Shown here: positions 24,014 to 32,652 of the stretch, piece after piece
Numbering within the stretch: position 1 is the stretch's first letter
Layout: the number at the start of each line of letters is the position of its first letter
Source: Bog-159 sp963756605
Lineage (GTDB): Bacteria > Acidobacteriota > Terriglobia > Bryobacterales > Bryobacteraceae
DNA length: 64,000 nucleotides
Direction of reading: 5' to 3'
Assembly (NCBI GenBank): GCA_963756605.1
Contig: CAVWOT010000009.1
Location: forward strand, 186,001 to 250,000
Notes under the pieces: generated by a model
The model's input: only the letters and a program-made list of their open reading frames with translations
What the model was told of the DNA's origin: nothing
Databases searched by the model: none
Made by a program: the position numbers and the translations under genes

Positions 24014-25806
24014 AACGTTTTCAGATACTCAATCAGATCGTTGAGTTCGTCCTTGACCAGGTCGTTAGTTACCCCGTGTGTGTCGTTAGTGTTGAACACG
24101 GTCCAGATTTCTTCCAGGCTGCGCGCCGAGCCGTCATGCAGATAGGGCGCGGTGAGGGCGATATTAGTCAGTTGTGGAACGTCGATGATAGGCGACCGGT
24201 CTGACCATTTACCGCTGCCCACGTCTACCTGCGTTTGATTGGTATAGTGACGGCCCGCGTGGCAGAATCCGCATTGATTATCCTGCGGGATGGGTGTGCC
24301 GTTCTTGCGGACGGTGCGCTCGAAAATATCTTTGCCGCGTTCCTGTGCCGCTGTCAGCTCGCCATTTGGCAGGCGAAAACGGTTGGGACGCACGGGAATC
24401 GACTTGACATAACTGACAATGTCACTCAGTTCCTGTTTCGAATAACTCTGCGAGCGATAGAAATACTTCTCGGTGCGCGGCCCGCATTCGGTTTCGAGGT
24501 CCGGATTGCCGCCGTTCCATTTGAATGGCTCAGTACCGTCGATGTCCTCCAGCAGCCGATTGTCCACAATGTCCTTGCCGAAACCGTCCGGCTCCAGGTC
24601 CCATTGCAAACCGTCGAAAGTGGATTCGATGTGACAGTTGGCGCAACTGAAGCCGCCGTGAAAGGCGAAGCGCGCGTCGTAGAACAGGCGCTCGCCCCGG
24701 TGTTGTGGGGTGAGTTCCGCCGGAGCACCGAGTTCGATGGTGCGTGCCAGTTTGCGCGCGGCCGTGTCGATCACGGAAACGGTGTCGTCCAGCCGATTGG
24801 CGACATACAGCCACGTGCCATCGGGCGAAAGCACGATGCCCTTGGGGCCGCGACCCACCGGAATGCGCGCGGCCACGAAGTGCGCGGACGCCGACAAGTC
24901 GTCGCCAAGAGCACGCCGCTCGCGGGGCGATGCTGCGCGTGTGAATTCCAGCAGGCGTTTGACATCGATCACCGTCACGCTGTCCGCGCCGGTAGTCGAA
25001 ATATAGGCCGCGCTCTTGTCCGGGGCGATCGCCACGCCGAATGGCATGGCGTAATACTGCTCGAGCTCGTCGATCAGGACCTGTACCGGTTCGCCCACAT
25101 CGGCGCCAAACAGTGTCAACGAGTCCCCAAATACCCAGCCGTGCTCGACATGCGCCAACGGGATGAGGTTCTTCGGCCGCAACTGGCAGGCGATCCCCAG
25201 GCGGCCGTCGCGAGAGAACGCCACATGAAAGACGCCGGCGACATTGGGGAGCGGCTGGCGCTCGCGGACGATCTGCTGTGCGGTGTCTATGACTGTGATC
25301 TCAGAGTTCGGCGGTTCCCGATGACGGCCGATATTCGGATAGATATGCGTGCAGTAGATAGACTGGCCGTTAGGCGAAGGTGTCAGATAGCTGGCGCCGC
25401 GTCCGGCCGTCAGGCGTCGTGCTTCCATGCCGGTCGAGAGATCGATTACAGAGATATCGTTGCTAATGCGATTTGCGGTGAAGATTGCGGCGTCGTTGGC
25501 AAAGACGGCGTTTGGTTCGAATCCGGTTCTGAGAGTACGCTTGACTTGCAGGGTGTGGGTATCGATAACCGAGACAGTGTCACTCCACGAGTTGGCCACA
25601 AACGCGAACCGCCGGGTGAGCCATAGACCTTTGGGCACGCGGCCAACAGGCACGCGCCCCGCAATCTTGCCGGTGTTAGTGTCGGCAACGACTAACTCAT
25701 CGGTACCCTCGCAAAGCACAAATAAGCGGGACCCATCCGTCGATACTGCCAATTCAACTGGCGAAGGGTAGCGCAAGACAGCAGCGCAAAGAGCGCCGAC
25801 ACTCAC
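24010..25806 (-). CDS. YVTN beta-propeller fused to a di-heme cytochrome c peroxidase-type domain
   Basis: About 598 residues from GTG 25806 (TTG 25809 is an alternative; longer readings run into a REP element). An N-terminal hydrophobic segment serves for export. Residues about 15-375 form a YVTN/lactonase-like propeller (VELAVSTDGSRLFVLCEGTD, LWLTRRFAFVANSWSDTVSV, GIVLSPDGTWLYVANRLDDT). The rest is a MauG/CCP-like module with two c-type heme sites, CANCH near 387 and CGFCH near 511, plus LTAPYLHDGSARSLEEIW. A propeller joined to a di-heme peroxidase is the architecture of fused hydrazine-synthase beta/gamma subunits; other MauG-like enzymes are possible. It lies downstream of an HzsA-related gene. 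Confidence 0.82.
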   Translation of the reverse strand: MSVGALCAAVLRYPSPVELAVSTDGSRLFVLCEGTDELVVADTNTGKIAGRVPVGRVPKGLWLTRRFAFVANSWSDTVSVIDTHTLQVKRTLRTGFEPNAVFANDAAIFTANRISNDISVIDLSTGMEARRLTAGRGASYLTPSPNGQSIYCTHIYPNIGRHREPPNSEITVIDTAQQIVRERQPLPNVAGVFHVAFSRDGRLGIACQLRPKNLIPLAHVEHGWVFGDSLTLFGADVGEPVQVLIDELEQYYAMPFGVAIAPDKSAAYISTTGADSVTVIDVKRLLEFTRAASPRERRALGDDLSASAHFVAARIPVGRGPKGIVLSPDGTWLYVANRLDDTVSVIDTAARKLARTIELGAPAELTPQHRGERLFYDARFAFHGGFSCANCHIESTFDGLQWDLEPDGFGKDIVDNRLLEDIDGTEPFKWNGGNPDLETECGPRTEKYFYRSQSYSKQELSDIVSYVKSIPVRPNRFRLPNGELTAAQERGKDIFERTVRKNGTPIPQDNQCGFCHAGRHYTNQTQVDVGSGKWSDRSPIIDVPQLTNIALTAPYLHDGSARSLEEIWTVFNTNDTHGVTNDLVKDELNDLIEYLKTL

Positions 25807-25828
25807 CAAGACGCCGAGCAGAATGCGG

Positions 25829-25874
25829 CTCAGGCTCCCAGCCTGCGGCGGCCTCGTAGGCTGCCCTGCCTGAG
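25829..25874. repeat. REP-like palindrome next to the RAYT gene
   Basis: An imperfect palindrome whose outer arms CTCAGGC and GCCTGAG (25829-25835 and 25868-25874) enclose CAGCCTGCGGCGGCCT-type sequence also found near 44400. It lies 31 bp upstream of the RAYT transposase fragment, the usual arrangement for a RAYT and its substrate. It also covers the non-coding 5' part of the propeller-cytochrome reading frame. Confidence 0.65.
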
Positions 25875-25905
25875 AGTTTTCAATTGTCCGCCGCGCTACA
25901 GTATT

Positions 25906-26247
25906 ATGTTTCCTAAAGTGCGGCGCCTGCCCTACCTGTACGTGATCGGCCGGCCCATCTTCGTCACTTTCCGCCTGCACGGCTCTCAGCCAGCCAACAG
26001 AGCTTTGCCGCCGTCGAAGCTCACTTCCGGACAAGCGTTCGTAGCAATGGACAGATTGCTCGATACAGCCCGCAGTGGTCCCATGTTCCTGAAGCAGCCG
26101 GACATTGCGCAACTGGTCATGGACTCGATTGATTATGGCGCCGGGATCGGGCACTACCAACTGCACGCGTTTGCGATCATGTCCAATCATGTTCATCTAC
26201 TGCTTACACCGCATACCCGATCTCAAAGCTGCCCCCAGGTAGCCTGA
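25906..26247 (+). pseudogene. truncated REP-associated tyrosine transposase (RAYT, Y1_Tnp)
   Basis: MFPKVRRLPYLYVIGRPIFV and FRLHG start an IS200/IS605-like Y1 transposase. The HUH signature is in MSNHVHLLLTPH. Full RAYT proteins are about 170-220 residues and carry the catalytic tyrosine after this point. Here the frame ends after 113 residues with an unrelated tail (RSQSCPQVA), so the Tyr helix is missing. It is an inactive fragment inserted between two parts of the propeller gene cluster, on the opposite strand. Confidence 0.8.
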
Positions 26248-26255
26248 GTTACGTG

Positions 26256-27875
26256 TCACTTCTCCTCCACAGTGACCACCCTGTCCGCCGCCACATCGCG
26301 CAACGTTTGTACTTTGCCGCTCGGCCACGTAATCGTGACCATGTCCGCCCTCGCCGCCGCACCCAACCCAAAATGCACCCTCGCATCATCCTGCGAAAGA
26401 TAGCCCGACCCCGCCACGTGCTCCGCCTGCTGCTTGTGACCGCCCGCGGCCACCTCGATCTTCGCGCCGATCCCATCCCGGTTGCTTTTCCGGCCCACGA
26501 GTTTGAATGCCAGCCAATGGTTCGCGCCGGGCGAAACATTGCGCAGTAAGTAACCGGGCCCTCCCAGGTTCACCATGAACAAACCAATTTTGCCGTCGTT
26601 GTTGTAGTCCGCGAAGCACGCGCCGCGCGCCACCGTCTTCAAATCGAAGAATGGGCCGGCGGCGTTCGAAACGTCCGCAAAGCGCCCGCCGCCCAGGTTG
26701 CGAAAGACCGAGTGTTCCTGCGGCACCATCTGGATCAACCCGCCGTGCGCGATAAATATATCGCGCAGCCCATCGTTATCGAAATCGTAGAGGCCGGTGC
26801 CCCAGCTCACATACTGCCCGGTCAGTTGCGAGATGCCGGCCGCTTCGGTTATATCGCTGAAGTCAGTGCCGCTGTTACGCAGCAGCCGGTTGTACTTGGA
26901 ATCGGTGATCCAGATTCCCACGCGCCCGGTGTTCTCGAAGTCCGCAAACACCGGTCCCATGGCGGATGTATTTTCGCCGTTCTGCCCATACGCCACACCG
27001 GATTCGACGGCCACTTCCGAGAATGTCCCGTTACGATTGTTGCGAAACAGGAAGTTCTCGGTCTTGTCATTCGCCACGTAGATATCCGGATAGCCATCTC
27101 CATCGAAATCTCCGGCAGTCACCCCCATGGCGCGACCGATGTACTTACCAATACCGGATTTCTCACTCACATCTGTAAATGTGCCGTTGCAGTTATTGTG
27201 GAATAGCATACTAGAACTGCCGGCATAGTCCAGCGGACCGGGATAGTTATCTGCGGCGTAATAGGCGCGGTACTTCGGATCGAACTTTACATAGCGGCCG
27301 ATGAAGAGGTCCACGCAGCCATCGCGATCGTAATCGAGCCATGCGGCGCCGATCGACCAACCCGGCACATTCAGTCCAGCCTTGGCTGTAACATCTTCAA
27401 AGGTGCCATTGCCTTTGTTGCGGTAGAGCGTCACATGGCCATAGCCGGTGACCAGCAGATCCACGAAGCCGTCGTTATCGAAATCCGCGGCGATGGCCGC
27501 CATGCTGAACAGATCCGCGCCCACGCAGGCCTCGCCGGTGACATCGGTGAATTTGCCGTTGCCATCGTTGCGATAGAGGTGATTGTGCGGCGGCGTGGCG
27601 GGAGGCTGGCGCAGTGGATAAGGATGGATGTCCTCGCCCAGCGGCTTGCCGCTGGTGACATAGAGATCCGGCAGACCGTCGTTGTTATAGTCAAACCAGA
27701 CGCAGCCGGCGCCCGTGCTTTCGAGCAGCGAACCCAGCTTGCGCGCGCCAAAGCTGTGGGTAAACTGGATGCCGGAAGCGGCCGTCGCATCCTCAAAGCG
27801 AATCGTAGCGGCCGGGCGGTCCGCGGACCATGCCAGTCCCGCGAACAAAAGCCCTGCGGCGCATCTCTTCATCAT
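26256..27875 (-). CDS. exported FG-GAP/ASPIC-UnbV repeat protein (CRTAC1-like)
   Basis: A 539-residue protein from ATG 27875 with ribosome site GGGAGGGAAG and signal peptide MMKRCAAGLLFAGLAWSA. Calcium-binding FG-GAP/VCBS repeats recur at about 50-430: DYNNDGLPDLYV, DFDNDGFVDLLV, DYDRDGCVDLFIG, DFDGDGYPDIYV, DFDNDGLRDIFI. The C-terminal ASPIC/UnbV domain ends RVHFGLGAAARADMVTITWP. Such proteins are secreted beta-propellers thought to mediate adhesion or protein assembly. It overlaps the upstream HzsA-related gene by 4 bp (ATGA), so the pair is coupled. Confidence 0.88.
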   Translation of the reverse strand: MMKRCAAGLLFAGLAWSADRPAATIRFEDATAASGIQFTHSFGARKLGSLLESTGAGCVWFDYNNDGLPDLYVTSGKPLGEDIHPYPLRQPPATPPHNHLYRNDGNGKFTDVTGEACVGADLFSMAAIAADFDNDGFVDLLVTGYGHVTLYRNKGNGTFEDVTAKAGLNVPGWSIGAAWLDYDRDGCVDLFIGRYVKFDPKYRAYYAADNYPGPLDYAGSSSMLFHNNCNGTFTDVSEKSGIGKYIGRAMGVTAGDFDGDGYPDIYVANDKTENFLFRNNRNGTFSEVAVESGVAYGQNGENTSAMGPVFADFENTGRVGIWITDSKYNRLLRNSGTDFSDITEAAGISQLTGQYVSWGTGLYDFDNDGLRDIFIAHGGLIQMVPQEHSVFRNLGGGRFADVSNAAGPFFDLKTVARGACFADYNNDGKIGLFMVNLGGPGYLLRNVSPGANHWLAFKLVGRKSNRDGIGAKIEVAAGGHKQQAEHVAGSGYLSQDDARVHFGLGAAARADMVTITWPSGKVQTLRDVAADRVVTVEEK

Positions 27876-29191
27876 GGCTTCCCTCCCAGCATCTGTACCG
27901 GCACATCCGCGCGCAGCAACACTTTCGGCACGGCATTCTCGGGCGCGCGCTCCGGACCCGCGTGGCAGCCGACGCACACGCGCTGTTCGCCGCTCCGCAT
28001 CCAAAACCAGCCGTGCTCGCTCGCGATCATCCGGCCGGATCGGTCCCGCAACTCCACCCGCAAGGGCTGGTCGCCCGGCACGTGGAGGAAGAACGAGCCA
28101 TCGCTTTCGACCGCTGTCTCGCCGAGCAGCGCCGGCTTGCCCTCCGCACCCTGGCTGTAGAGCCGCACGCGGCCGATGGATCCCTCGGTTATCGCGGTCT
28201 TCGATGTATAAGCGTTGAGACAGAGCAGATTGGCGCCGGCCCAGTCGTGCAAGCCCGACGGAAACCGCAGCGGGACCTCGCGCGCGGCCAGCAGCACCGG
28301 CTCCGCGCCGGGCGTGTCCATCAGCTTGGCGAGTGCGCCGCTCGCCGGATTCAAGCTATGGATGGCGTATGCCCTGCCGGCGTTCGGGCGGAAAGCCACC
28401 AGCCATTCGATGGGGGAGACCTCGGCCAGCGGTCCGGCGAACTCCCCTGCGCGCACCGGCACACCATCAGTCTGCGTGGTCCGCGCCGAAGTGAAGCGCG
28501 CAAAGCCTTTGCCGGTAGTGAACACAATATCGCGCGATGCCAACTGCCGCCCGCTATGTCGGGTCACCCCGTGCTCGCAGCGATAGGACTCCACACCGCT
28601 GCCATCCGGGTAGACGGTGTATAAGTCGCCGTCGGCTTCGTATAGCACGCGCCCGTCGTGGAGCACGTCGCAGGTCAAGTAATTTCCTGGCGCATAGGTG
28701 ATGCGAAGGGTCTGACCGCCAGCGATCGCCGCCACTTCGAGCTGATAACCTTGCGCCGTCTTGCGCGCGTAGACGATCTTGTCATCCGGCAGATACAAAG
28801 GGCGAATGGAATCCTCGCGCCCGGCGGCGATCGAACGCGGTGCGCCGGAGGTCACCGGCACTTCCCAAATCTGCCACGGATCCTCGCGGCGCGGCTTGCC
28901 GGCAAAGAGCACGCGCAGGCCGTCAAATGAGACTTCCGGATCGGCAGAAGCGAAAAAGCCTGGCGCCAGGTCGCGCGATCCTCCCGCGTTGACCATGCGT
29001 ATGGCTGCTCCCCGGGAGAAGCGCTCCTGCCCGTGCTCCCAGGCATCCGGATCGAAACCCGGCGCCGCTGTGTACACGTATGCGGGAGTGCGCAGAGCCT
29101 CGCCGGAGCCCAGTGCCAACAGGCTTCCAAACCATAAGACGCCCGCCGGTAGCCACCACAATCTTGCGATTCGCCCGATACGGGTGTACAT
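27872..29191 (-). CDS. HzsA-related exported propeller protein with one CxxCH heme site
   Basis: A 439-residue exported protein (hydrophobic N-terminus LWWLPAGVLWFGSLLAL). PD40/WD40-like blades carry the HzsA-related signature LAPGFFASADPEVSFDGLRV with LFAGKPRREDPWQIWEV. A beta domain follows, and a single c-type heme motif CVGCHAGPERAPENAVP sits near residue 406. Hydrazine synthase alpha of anammox bacteria has this propeller plus heme design but with more hemes, so the reaction here is not implied to be hydrazine synthesis. First gene of the minus-strand cluster, with a candidate promoter at 29235-29263. Homologues annotated HzsA-related are known from soil bacteria with unknown function. 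Confidence 0.75.
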   Translation of the reverse strand: MYTRIGRIARLWWLPAGVLWFGSLLALGSGEALRTPAYVYTAAPGFDPDAWEHGQERFSRGAAIRMVNAGGSRDLAPGFFASADPEVSFDGLRVLFAGKPRREDPWQIWEVPVTSGAPRSIAAGREDSIRPLYLPDDKIVYARKTAQGYQLEVAAIAGGQTLRITYAPGNYLTCDVLHDGRVLYEADGDLYTVYPDGSGVESYRCEHGVTRHSGRQLASRDIVFTTGKGFARFTSARTTQTDGVPVRAGEFAGPLAEVSPIEWLVAFRPNAGRAYAIHSLNPASGALAKLMDTPGAEPVLLAAREVPLRFPSGLHDWAGANLLCLNAYTSKTAITEGSIGRVRLYSQGAEGKPALLGETAVESDGSFFLHVPGDQPLRVELRDRSGRMIASEHGWFWMRSGEQRVCVGCHAGPERAPENAVPKVLLRADVPVQMLGGKP

Positions 29192-29234
29192 ATAAGTATT
29201 TTGAGACCTGTTAGCCTTAATACCTGAAGCTTGG

Positions 29235-29263
29235 ATCTTATCGCGGCGTGCGGGACTTTACAA
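29235..29263 (-). promoter_or_regulatory. candidate sigma70-type promoter for the propeller cluster
   Basis: On the minus strand TTGTAA (29263-29258) and TAAGAT (29240-29235) are separated by 17 bases, about 45 bp before the HzsA-related start. It is a visual match only; acidobacterial promoter consensus is poorly defined. Confidence 0.3.
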
Positions 29264-29302
29264 TAACCTGATGATATTAGTGCGTTGAAACTACTGCGCC
29301 AA

Positions 29303-30577
29303 TCAAATCATGAACCTGGCCAATCTCCGCCGCAGCGATTCAGGGATCTCCACTTCCATCTCGCAGGCATCGCCCACATAGCGGGTGTCCAGCACCCGGC
29401 CGAGGTCGTGCACCATCGAGATACGTGCGGATTCGCCGAGGGGCACGCGCAGGCGTGCGCGCACGATAGGATCAAATGGCAAGACTTCGTCGATGGCCGC
29501 CAGCAGCCCGTCGATTCCCTGCCCGGTAAGCGCGGACACAGCCACCGCGCGCGATTCGGCCGCCGCGCCGGAGTCACCCAGCAAACGACTGCGGTACGCT
29601 TCGACATCCGTACCGGCTTCGGGCAGCCTATCCATTTTGTTCAAAACCAGGAGTTGGGGAATCGAGGCCGCATCGATTTCCGCCAGGACTTTGAGCACGT
29701 GCGCGGTCTGCGCGGTGGCATGCGCCGCGGAGACGTCCACCACGTGCAGTATGAGGGTGGCATCGGTGACCTCTTCCAGGGTGGCGCGGAAGGCTTTCAC
29801 CAGCGTAGGCGGTAAGTTCCCGATGAAACCCACCGTGTCGCTGAGCAACACCCGGCGGCGGGAAGGCAGCACTACGGGGCGAACCGTCGGATCGAGCGTG
29901 GCGAACATGCGCGCATCGGCCAGCACGGACGCCTGCGTAAGGCGGTTGAAGAGCGTGGATTTTCCGGCATTGGTATAGCCGGCCAGCGCGATGGTTGGCA
30001 ATGGTACCGCGTTTCGCTTGCGGCGATGGAGCGCGCGTCCGGCGCGCACACTCTCCAGATCTTCTTCGATCTTTTTGATGCGCCGGTGGATGCGCCGGCG
30101 ATCGGTCTCCAGTTGCGTCTCACCCGGACCGCGCGTGCCGATGCCGCCGCCCAGCCGGGACATCTCGATACCCCTGCCGGTCAGCCGCGGCAAGAGGTAA
30201 TTCAACTGCGCCAGCTCCACTTGCAGGCGGCCCTCCCGCGTACGCGCGCGCCGCGCGAAAATATCCAGAATGAGCTGCGTGCGATCGATCACCCGGCACG
30301 CCAATGCCTTCTCCAGATTGCGCTGCTGCGTCGGCGTCAGATCGTGATCGAAGATGACCAGGCCGGCGTTTACAGACTGGCACAGTTGTGCTAATTCCTG
30401 CACCTTGCCTTGGCCGACCAGCGTGGCCGCTTCGGGCGCGGCACGGGATTGGATCAGATAGCCGGCGATCGCGGCTCCGGCGCTGGACGCCAGTTCCGAG
30501 AGTTCTTGTAGGGATTCCGCGCCGTCCGCGGGACCAAAGTGCGCCCCACCACGGCGGCTCTTCCACTCCAACCCCAC
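29303..30577 (-). CDS. hflX: GTPase HflX
   Basis: A 424-residue GTPase. The N-terminal HflX domain includes LVGQGKVQELAQLCQSVNAG and VIDRTQLILDIFARRARTRE. The Gly-rich LSRLGGGIGTRGPGETQLET links to the G domain, with P-loop GYTNAGKST, DTVGFIGNLPPTLVKAF (G3) and NKMD (G4). It binds 50S subunits and rescues stalled ribosomes under stress. The first usable codon is GTG 30577, 45 bp after hfq; no upstream start exists before the hfq stop. The hfq-hflX order is conserved in many bacteria. Confidence 0.95.
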   Translation of the reverse strand: MGLEWKSRRGGAHFGPADGAESLQELSELASSAGAAIAGYLIQSRAAPEAATLVGQGKVQELAQLCQSVNAGLVIFDHDLTPTQQRNLEKALACRVIDRTQLILDIFARRARTREGRLQVELAQLNYLLPRLTGRGIEMSRLGGGIGTRGPGETQLETDRRRIHRRIKKIEEDLESVRAGRALHRRKRNAVPLPTIALAGYTNAGKSTLFNRLTQASVLADARMFATLDPTVRPVVLPSRRRVLLSDTVGFIGNLPPTLVKAFRATLEEVTDATLILHVVDVSAAHATAQTAHVLKVLAEIDAASIPQLLVLNKMDRLPEAGTDVEAYRSRLLGDSGAAAESRAVAVSALTGQGIDGLLAAIDEVLPFDPIVRARLRVPLGESARISMVHDLGRVLDTRYVGDACEMEVEIPESLRRRLARFMI

Positions 30578-30621
30578 CAGGATCGCCCGCTCCGGCTGTG
30601 TTTGGGGGGTGTGTGCGATCC

Positions 30622-30927
30622 CTAGACCTCCGGCGTTTCCGCCTGCCCCGCCTGGGCGGATAACGGGACGGCCGCCGCCGACACCTGTGCCGATTGCGAC
30701 CCGCCGCCGTAGGAGTGGGACGTCTTCAATGTCACCACCGTGGAGATAGCATGTTTGAAGATCAGTTGCTCCTGATTGTTGGTTTCCAAAACCAGTGAAT
30801 ACTTATCGAAACTTTTGATGCGGCCGGAAAGTTTCACCCCACTCATTAAATAGATGGTGAGGACAATTTTGTCTTTGCGCGCGTTGTTTAAAAAACTATC
30901 TTGAATGTTCTGCGCTGGTTTATCCAT
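30622..30927 (-). CDS. hfq: RNA chaperone Hfq
   Basis: A 101-residue protein from ATG 30927 with GGGGGA ribosome site. The Sm fold is intact: IQDSFLNNARKDKIVLTIYL (Sm1) and the Sm2 motif IFKHAISTV (the classical YKHAIST). Lys in KHAI and the proximal-face residues fit uridine binding. A 35-residue Gln/Ala-rich tail is longer than in the shortest Hfqs. It pairs sRNAs with mRNAs. Longer in-frame readings upstream (to 31029) are unlikely to be translated. Confidence 0.96.
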   Translation of the reverse strand: MDKPAQNIQDSFLNNARKDKIVLTIYLMSGVKLSGRIKSFDKYSLVLETNNQEQLIFKHAISTVVTLKTSHSYGGGSQSAQVSAAAVPLSAQAGQAETPEV

Positions 30928-31157
30928 GATTCCCCCAAGAATGTTTCGGGGCCAAACGGCAAATTCCGATTGGGCACCAAATATTGTAACCGAACAGCGG
31001 CCTGTACGCTTGGCGGCGGGCAGCCGCACTCCCTGCTTTACTGTCTGCCGCGACCGCGCATGCCTGAGTTTCTGTTAACCTAAAAGCCATAACCGCGCTT
31101 AATAGTACCGGTGTCGCTGGCGACGGTCGGCCCTGCCGAAAGACACTGCTGGTCCTC

Positions 31158-31397
31158 TTGCTGTTAGGTCTGGCTCTATTAGGCCAATCGTCTGCTTTGG
31201 CCTCGCCGGAATCGCACCACGCATCCGATCATTGCTGCCTGCTGTGTCACGTCGGCCCGCTCCCATTTCTGCAGACTACCACCACGGCCGCGGTGACGCC
31301 CGTCTTCAGCGTCGTCTGGCTCGCGCCAACGCCGGATCTCGAAACTACAACCCAAGTATTGCGTTCCGCCAGTTCTTCGCGCGGCCCTCCCGCCTGA
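31158..31397 (+). CDS. small Cys/His-rich exported protein upstream of the metal efflux operon
   Basis: About 79 residues from a TTG (start uncertain; an upstream CTG in frame would lengthen the signal peptide). A hydrophobic N-terminus (LLGLALLGQSSALA) is followed by HHASDHCCLLCHVGPLPFL, a His/Cys cluster suited to binding a soft metal, and an ending SSSRGPPA. Similar short genes stand in front of czc/cus operons in Acidobacteria. It could be a periplasmic metal sensor or chaperone; that is inference. Confidence 0.5.
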   Translation: MLLGLALLGQSSALASPESHHASDHCCLLCHVGPLPFLQTTTTAAVTPVFSVVWLAPTPDLETTTQVLRSASSSRGPPA

Positions 31398-31448
31398 CTC
31401 TTCCAACTGCCGTCCCAGTTGTGTAAGGAGAGAAGAGGAGTTTTAGCC

Positions 31449-32639
31449 ATGCAGATCGCAGCGTTATGCATTGGCATGCGGCGATTCCCTTTTGCCGCAT
31501 GTGCCCCCACAGCCTTACTGGCAGCGTTGGGCTTATCGCAACTGGCTTGCGGGCACAAGAGCGCCGAAAGCAAGCCCACGTCCGAGGCAAACGTCCAGGC
31601 GGGTCTTTTCACCGTGCCGCAAGATCAGCTATCCCATCTGCAAATCACGCAGGTGGCGCGCGCCTCGTGGGACGTGGCCGTCCACACCACCGGCACCGTG
31701 GATTGGGATCAGGACCACACTACCCAGGCCATCACGCAGGTGAACGGGCCCATCAGCCGCATCATGGTGGACGTTGGTACGCCCGTCAAGAAAGACGAGC
31801 CGCTGCTTTACGTCTCCAGTCCCGACGTGGCCAACGCTATCGCCACCTATCGCAAGGCGCGCAATCGCGAGCAATTCAACAAGCGCATCGCCGACCGCAT
31901 GAAGGAGATGCTGGACCATGGCGTAGTGGCGCAGAAGGACTACGAAAGCGCCATGGCGGATTACAACGACGCCACTACCGACGTCCAGAACAGCCTGCAG
32001 CCGCTCCGTATCTTCGGCATCACCGCGCAGGAGATCGACCAGGCCGAGAAGCAGGGCACCGCTATCAGCACCGAATTGGCGGTGCGCTCCCCCATCTCCG
32101 GAGTGATCGTACAGAAACTCATCTCGCCCGGCATGTTGATCGAAGCCGGACAGACCGTCTGTTTCCAAATCAGCGATGTTTCCACCGTGTGGGTGCAGGG
32201 CCATATTTTCGATCGCGACCTGCCCTCGGTGCGCAACGGCGATCCGGTGGAAGAAACGAATCCGTCGTTCAATCGCGGCTTCCGCGGCGTAATTTCCTAT
32301 ATCGGGTCGTTCGTTGACCCGAACACCCGCACCACGCCGGTGCGCATGGTGACGAGCAATCCCGGCGGCCTGCTGAAGAAGGACATGTTCGTGGACGCGG
32401 TCATCCATACCAACCGCCGGAACAACATCCTGGTGGTGCCGGTGGCGGCCGTGTTGCGTGATGACAAAAACGAGCCGATCGTTTACGTCGAAGCCGCGGC
32501 CGGCAAGTACGCGCAGCGCTCCGTGACCATCGGTGCGCAGCAGAACGGCATGGTCGAGATTGATAGCGGACTGAAGCAGGGCGAAAACGTAGTGGCCGAC
32601 GGCAGCCTCTTCCTGCAGTTTGCTAACGCGATTCAATAG
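31449..32639 (+). CDS. czcB: RND efflux membrane-fusion protein, CzcB/CusB-like
   Basis: A 396-residue periplasmic adaptor from ATG 31449 (ribosome site AGGAG at 31434). The leader ends LSQLACGHKS, possibly a lipoprotein signal. The barrel-sandwich halves are TVDWDQDHTTQAITQVNGPI with SRIMVDVGTPVKKDEPLLYV and AVRSPISGVIVQKLISPGML with IEAGQTVCFQISDVSTVWVQ. A helical hairpin (about 110-190) and a membrane-proximal domain (NILVVPVAAVLRDDKNEPIV) complete it. It bridges the inner-membrane pump and outer-membrane channel of the adjacent genes. No N-terminal His-rich metal domain is present. Confidence 0.9.
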   Translation: MQIAALCIGMRRFPFAACAPTALLAALGLSQLACGHKSAESKPTSEANVQAGLFTVPQDQLSHLQITQVARASWDVAVHTTGTVDWDQDHTTQAITQVNGPISRIMVDVGTPVKKDEPLLYVSSPDVANAIATYRKARNREQFNKRIADRMKEMLDHGVVAQKDYESAMADYNDATTDVQNSLQPLRIFGITAQEIDQAEKQGTAISTELAVRSPISGVIVQKLISPGMLIEAGQTVCFQISDVSTVWVQGHIFDRDLPSVRNGDPVEETNPSFNRGFRGVISYIGSFVDPNTRTTPVRMVTSNPGGLLKKDMFVDAVIHTNRRNNILVVPVAAVLRDDKNEPIVYVEAAAGKYAQRSVTIGAQQNGMVEIDSGLKQGENVVADGSLFLQFANAIQ

Positions 32640-32652
32640 AGCGAAAAAAATA

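Noticed and set aside
25500..25520. A GGTTCGAATCC string resembling a tRNA T-loop
   Set aside because: No acceptor or anticodon arms around it; it lies within the propeller coding sequence.
24235..25626. A 463-residue plus-strand frame over the propeller-cytochrome gene
   Set aside because: Antisense shadow: the minus strand has clear YVTN and CxxCH motifs.
27872..29191. Calling the gene a true hydrazine synthase alpha subunit
   Set aside because: Only one CxxCH motif is present and the organism shows no anammox gene set, so only an HzsA-related label is justified.
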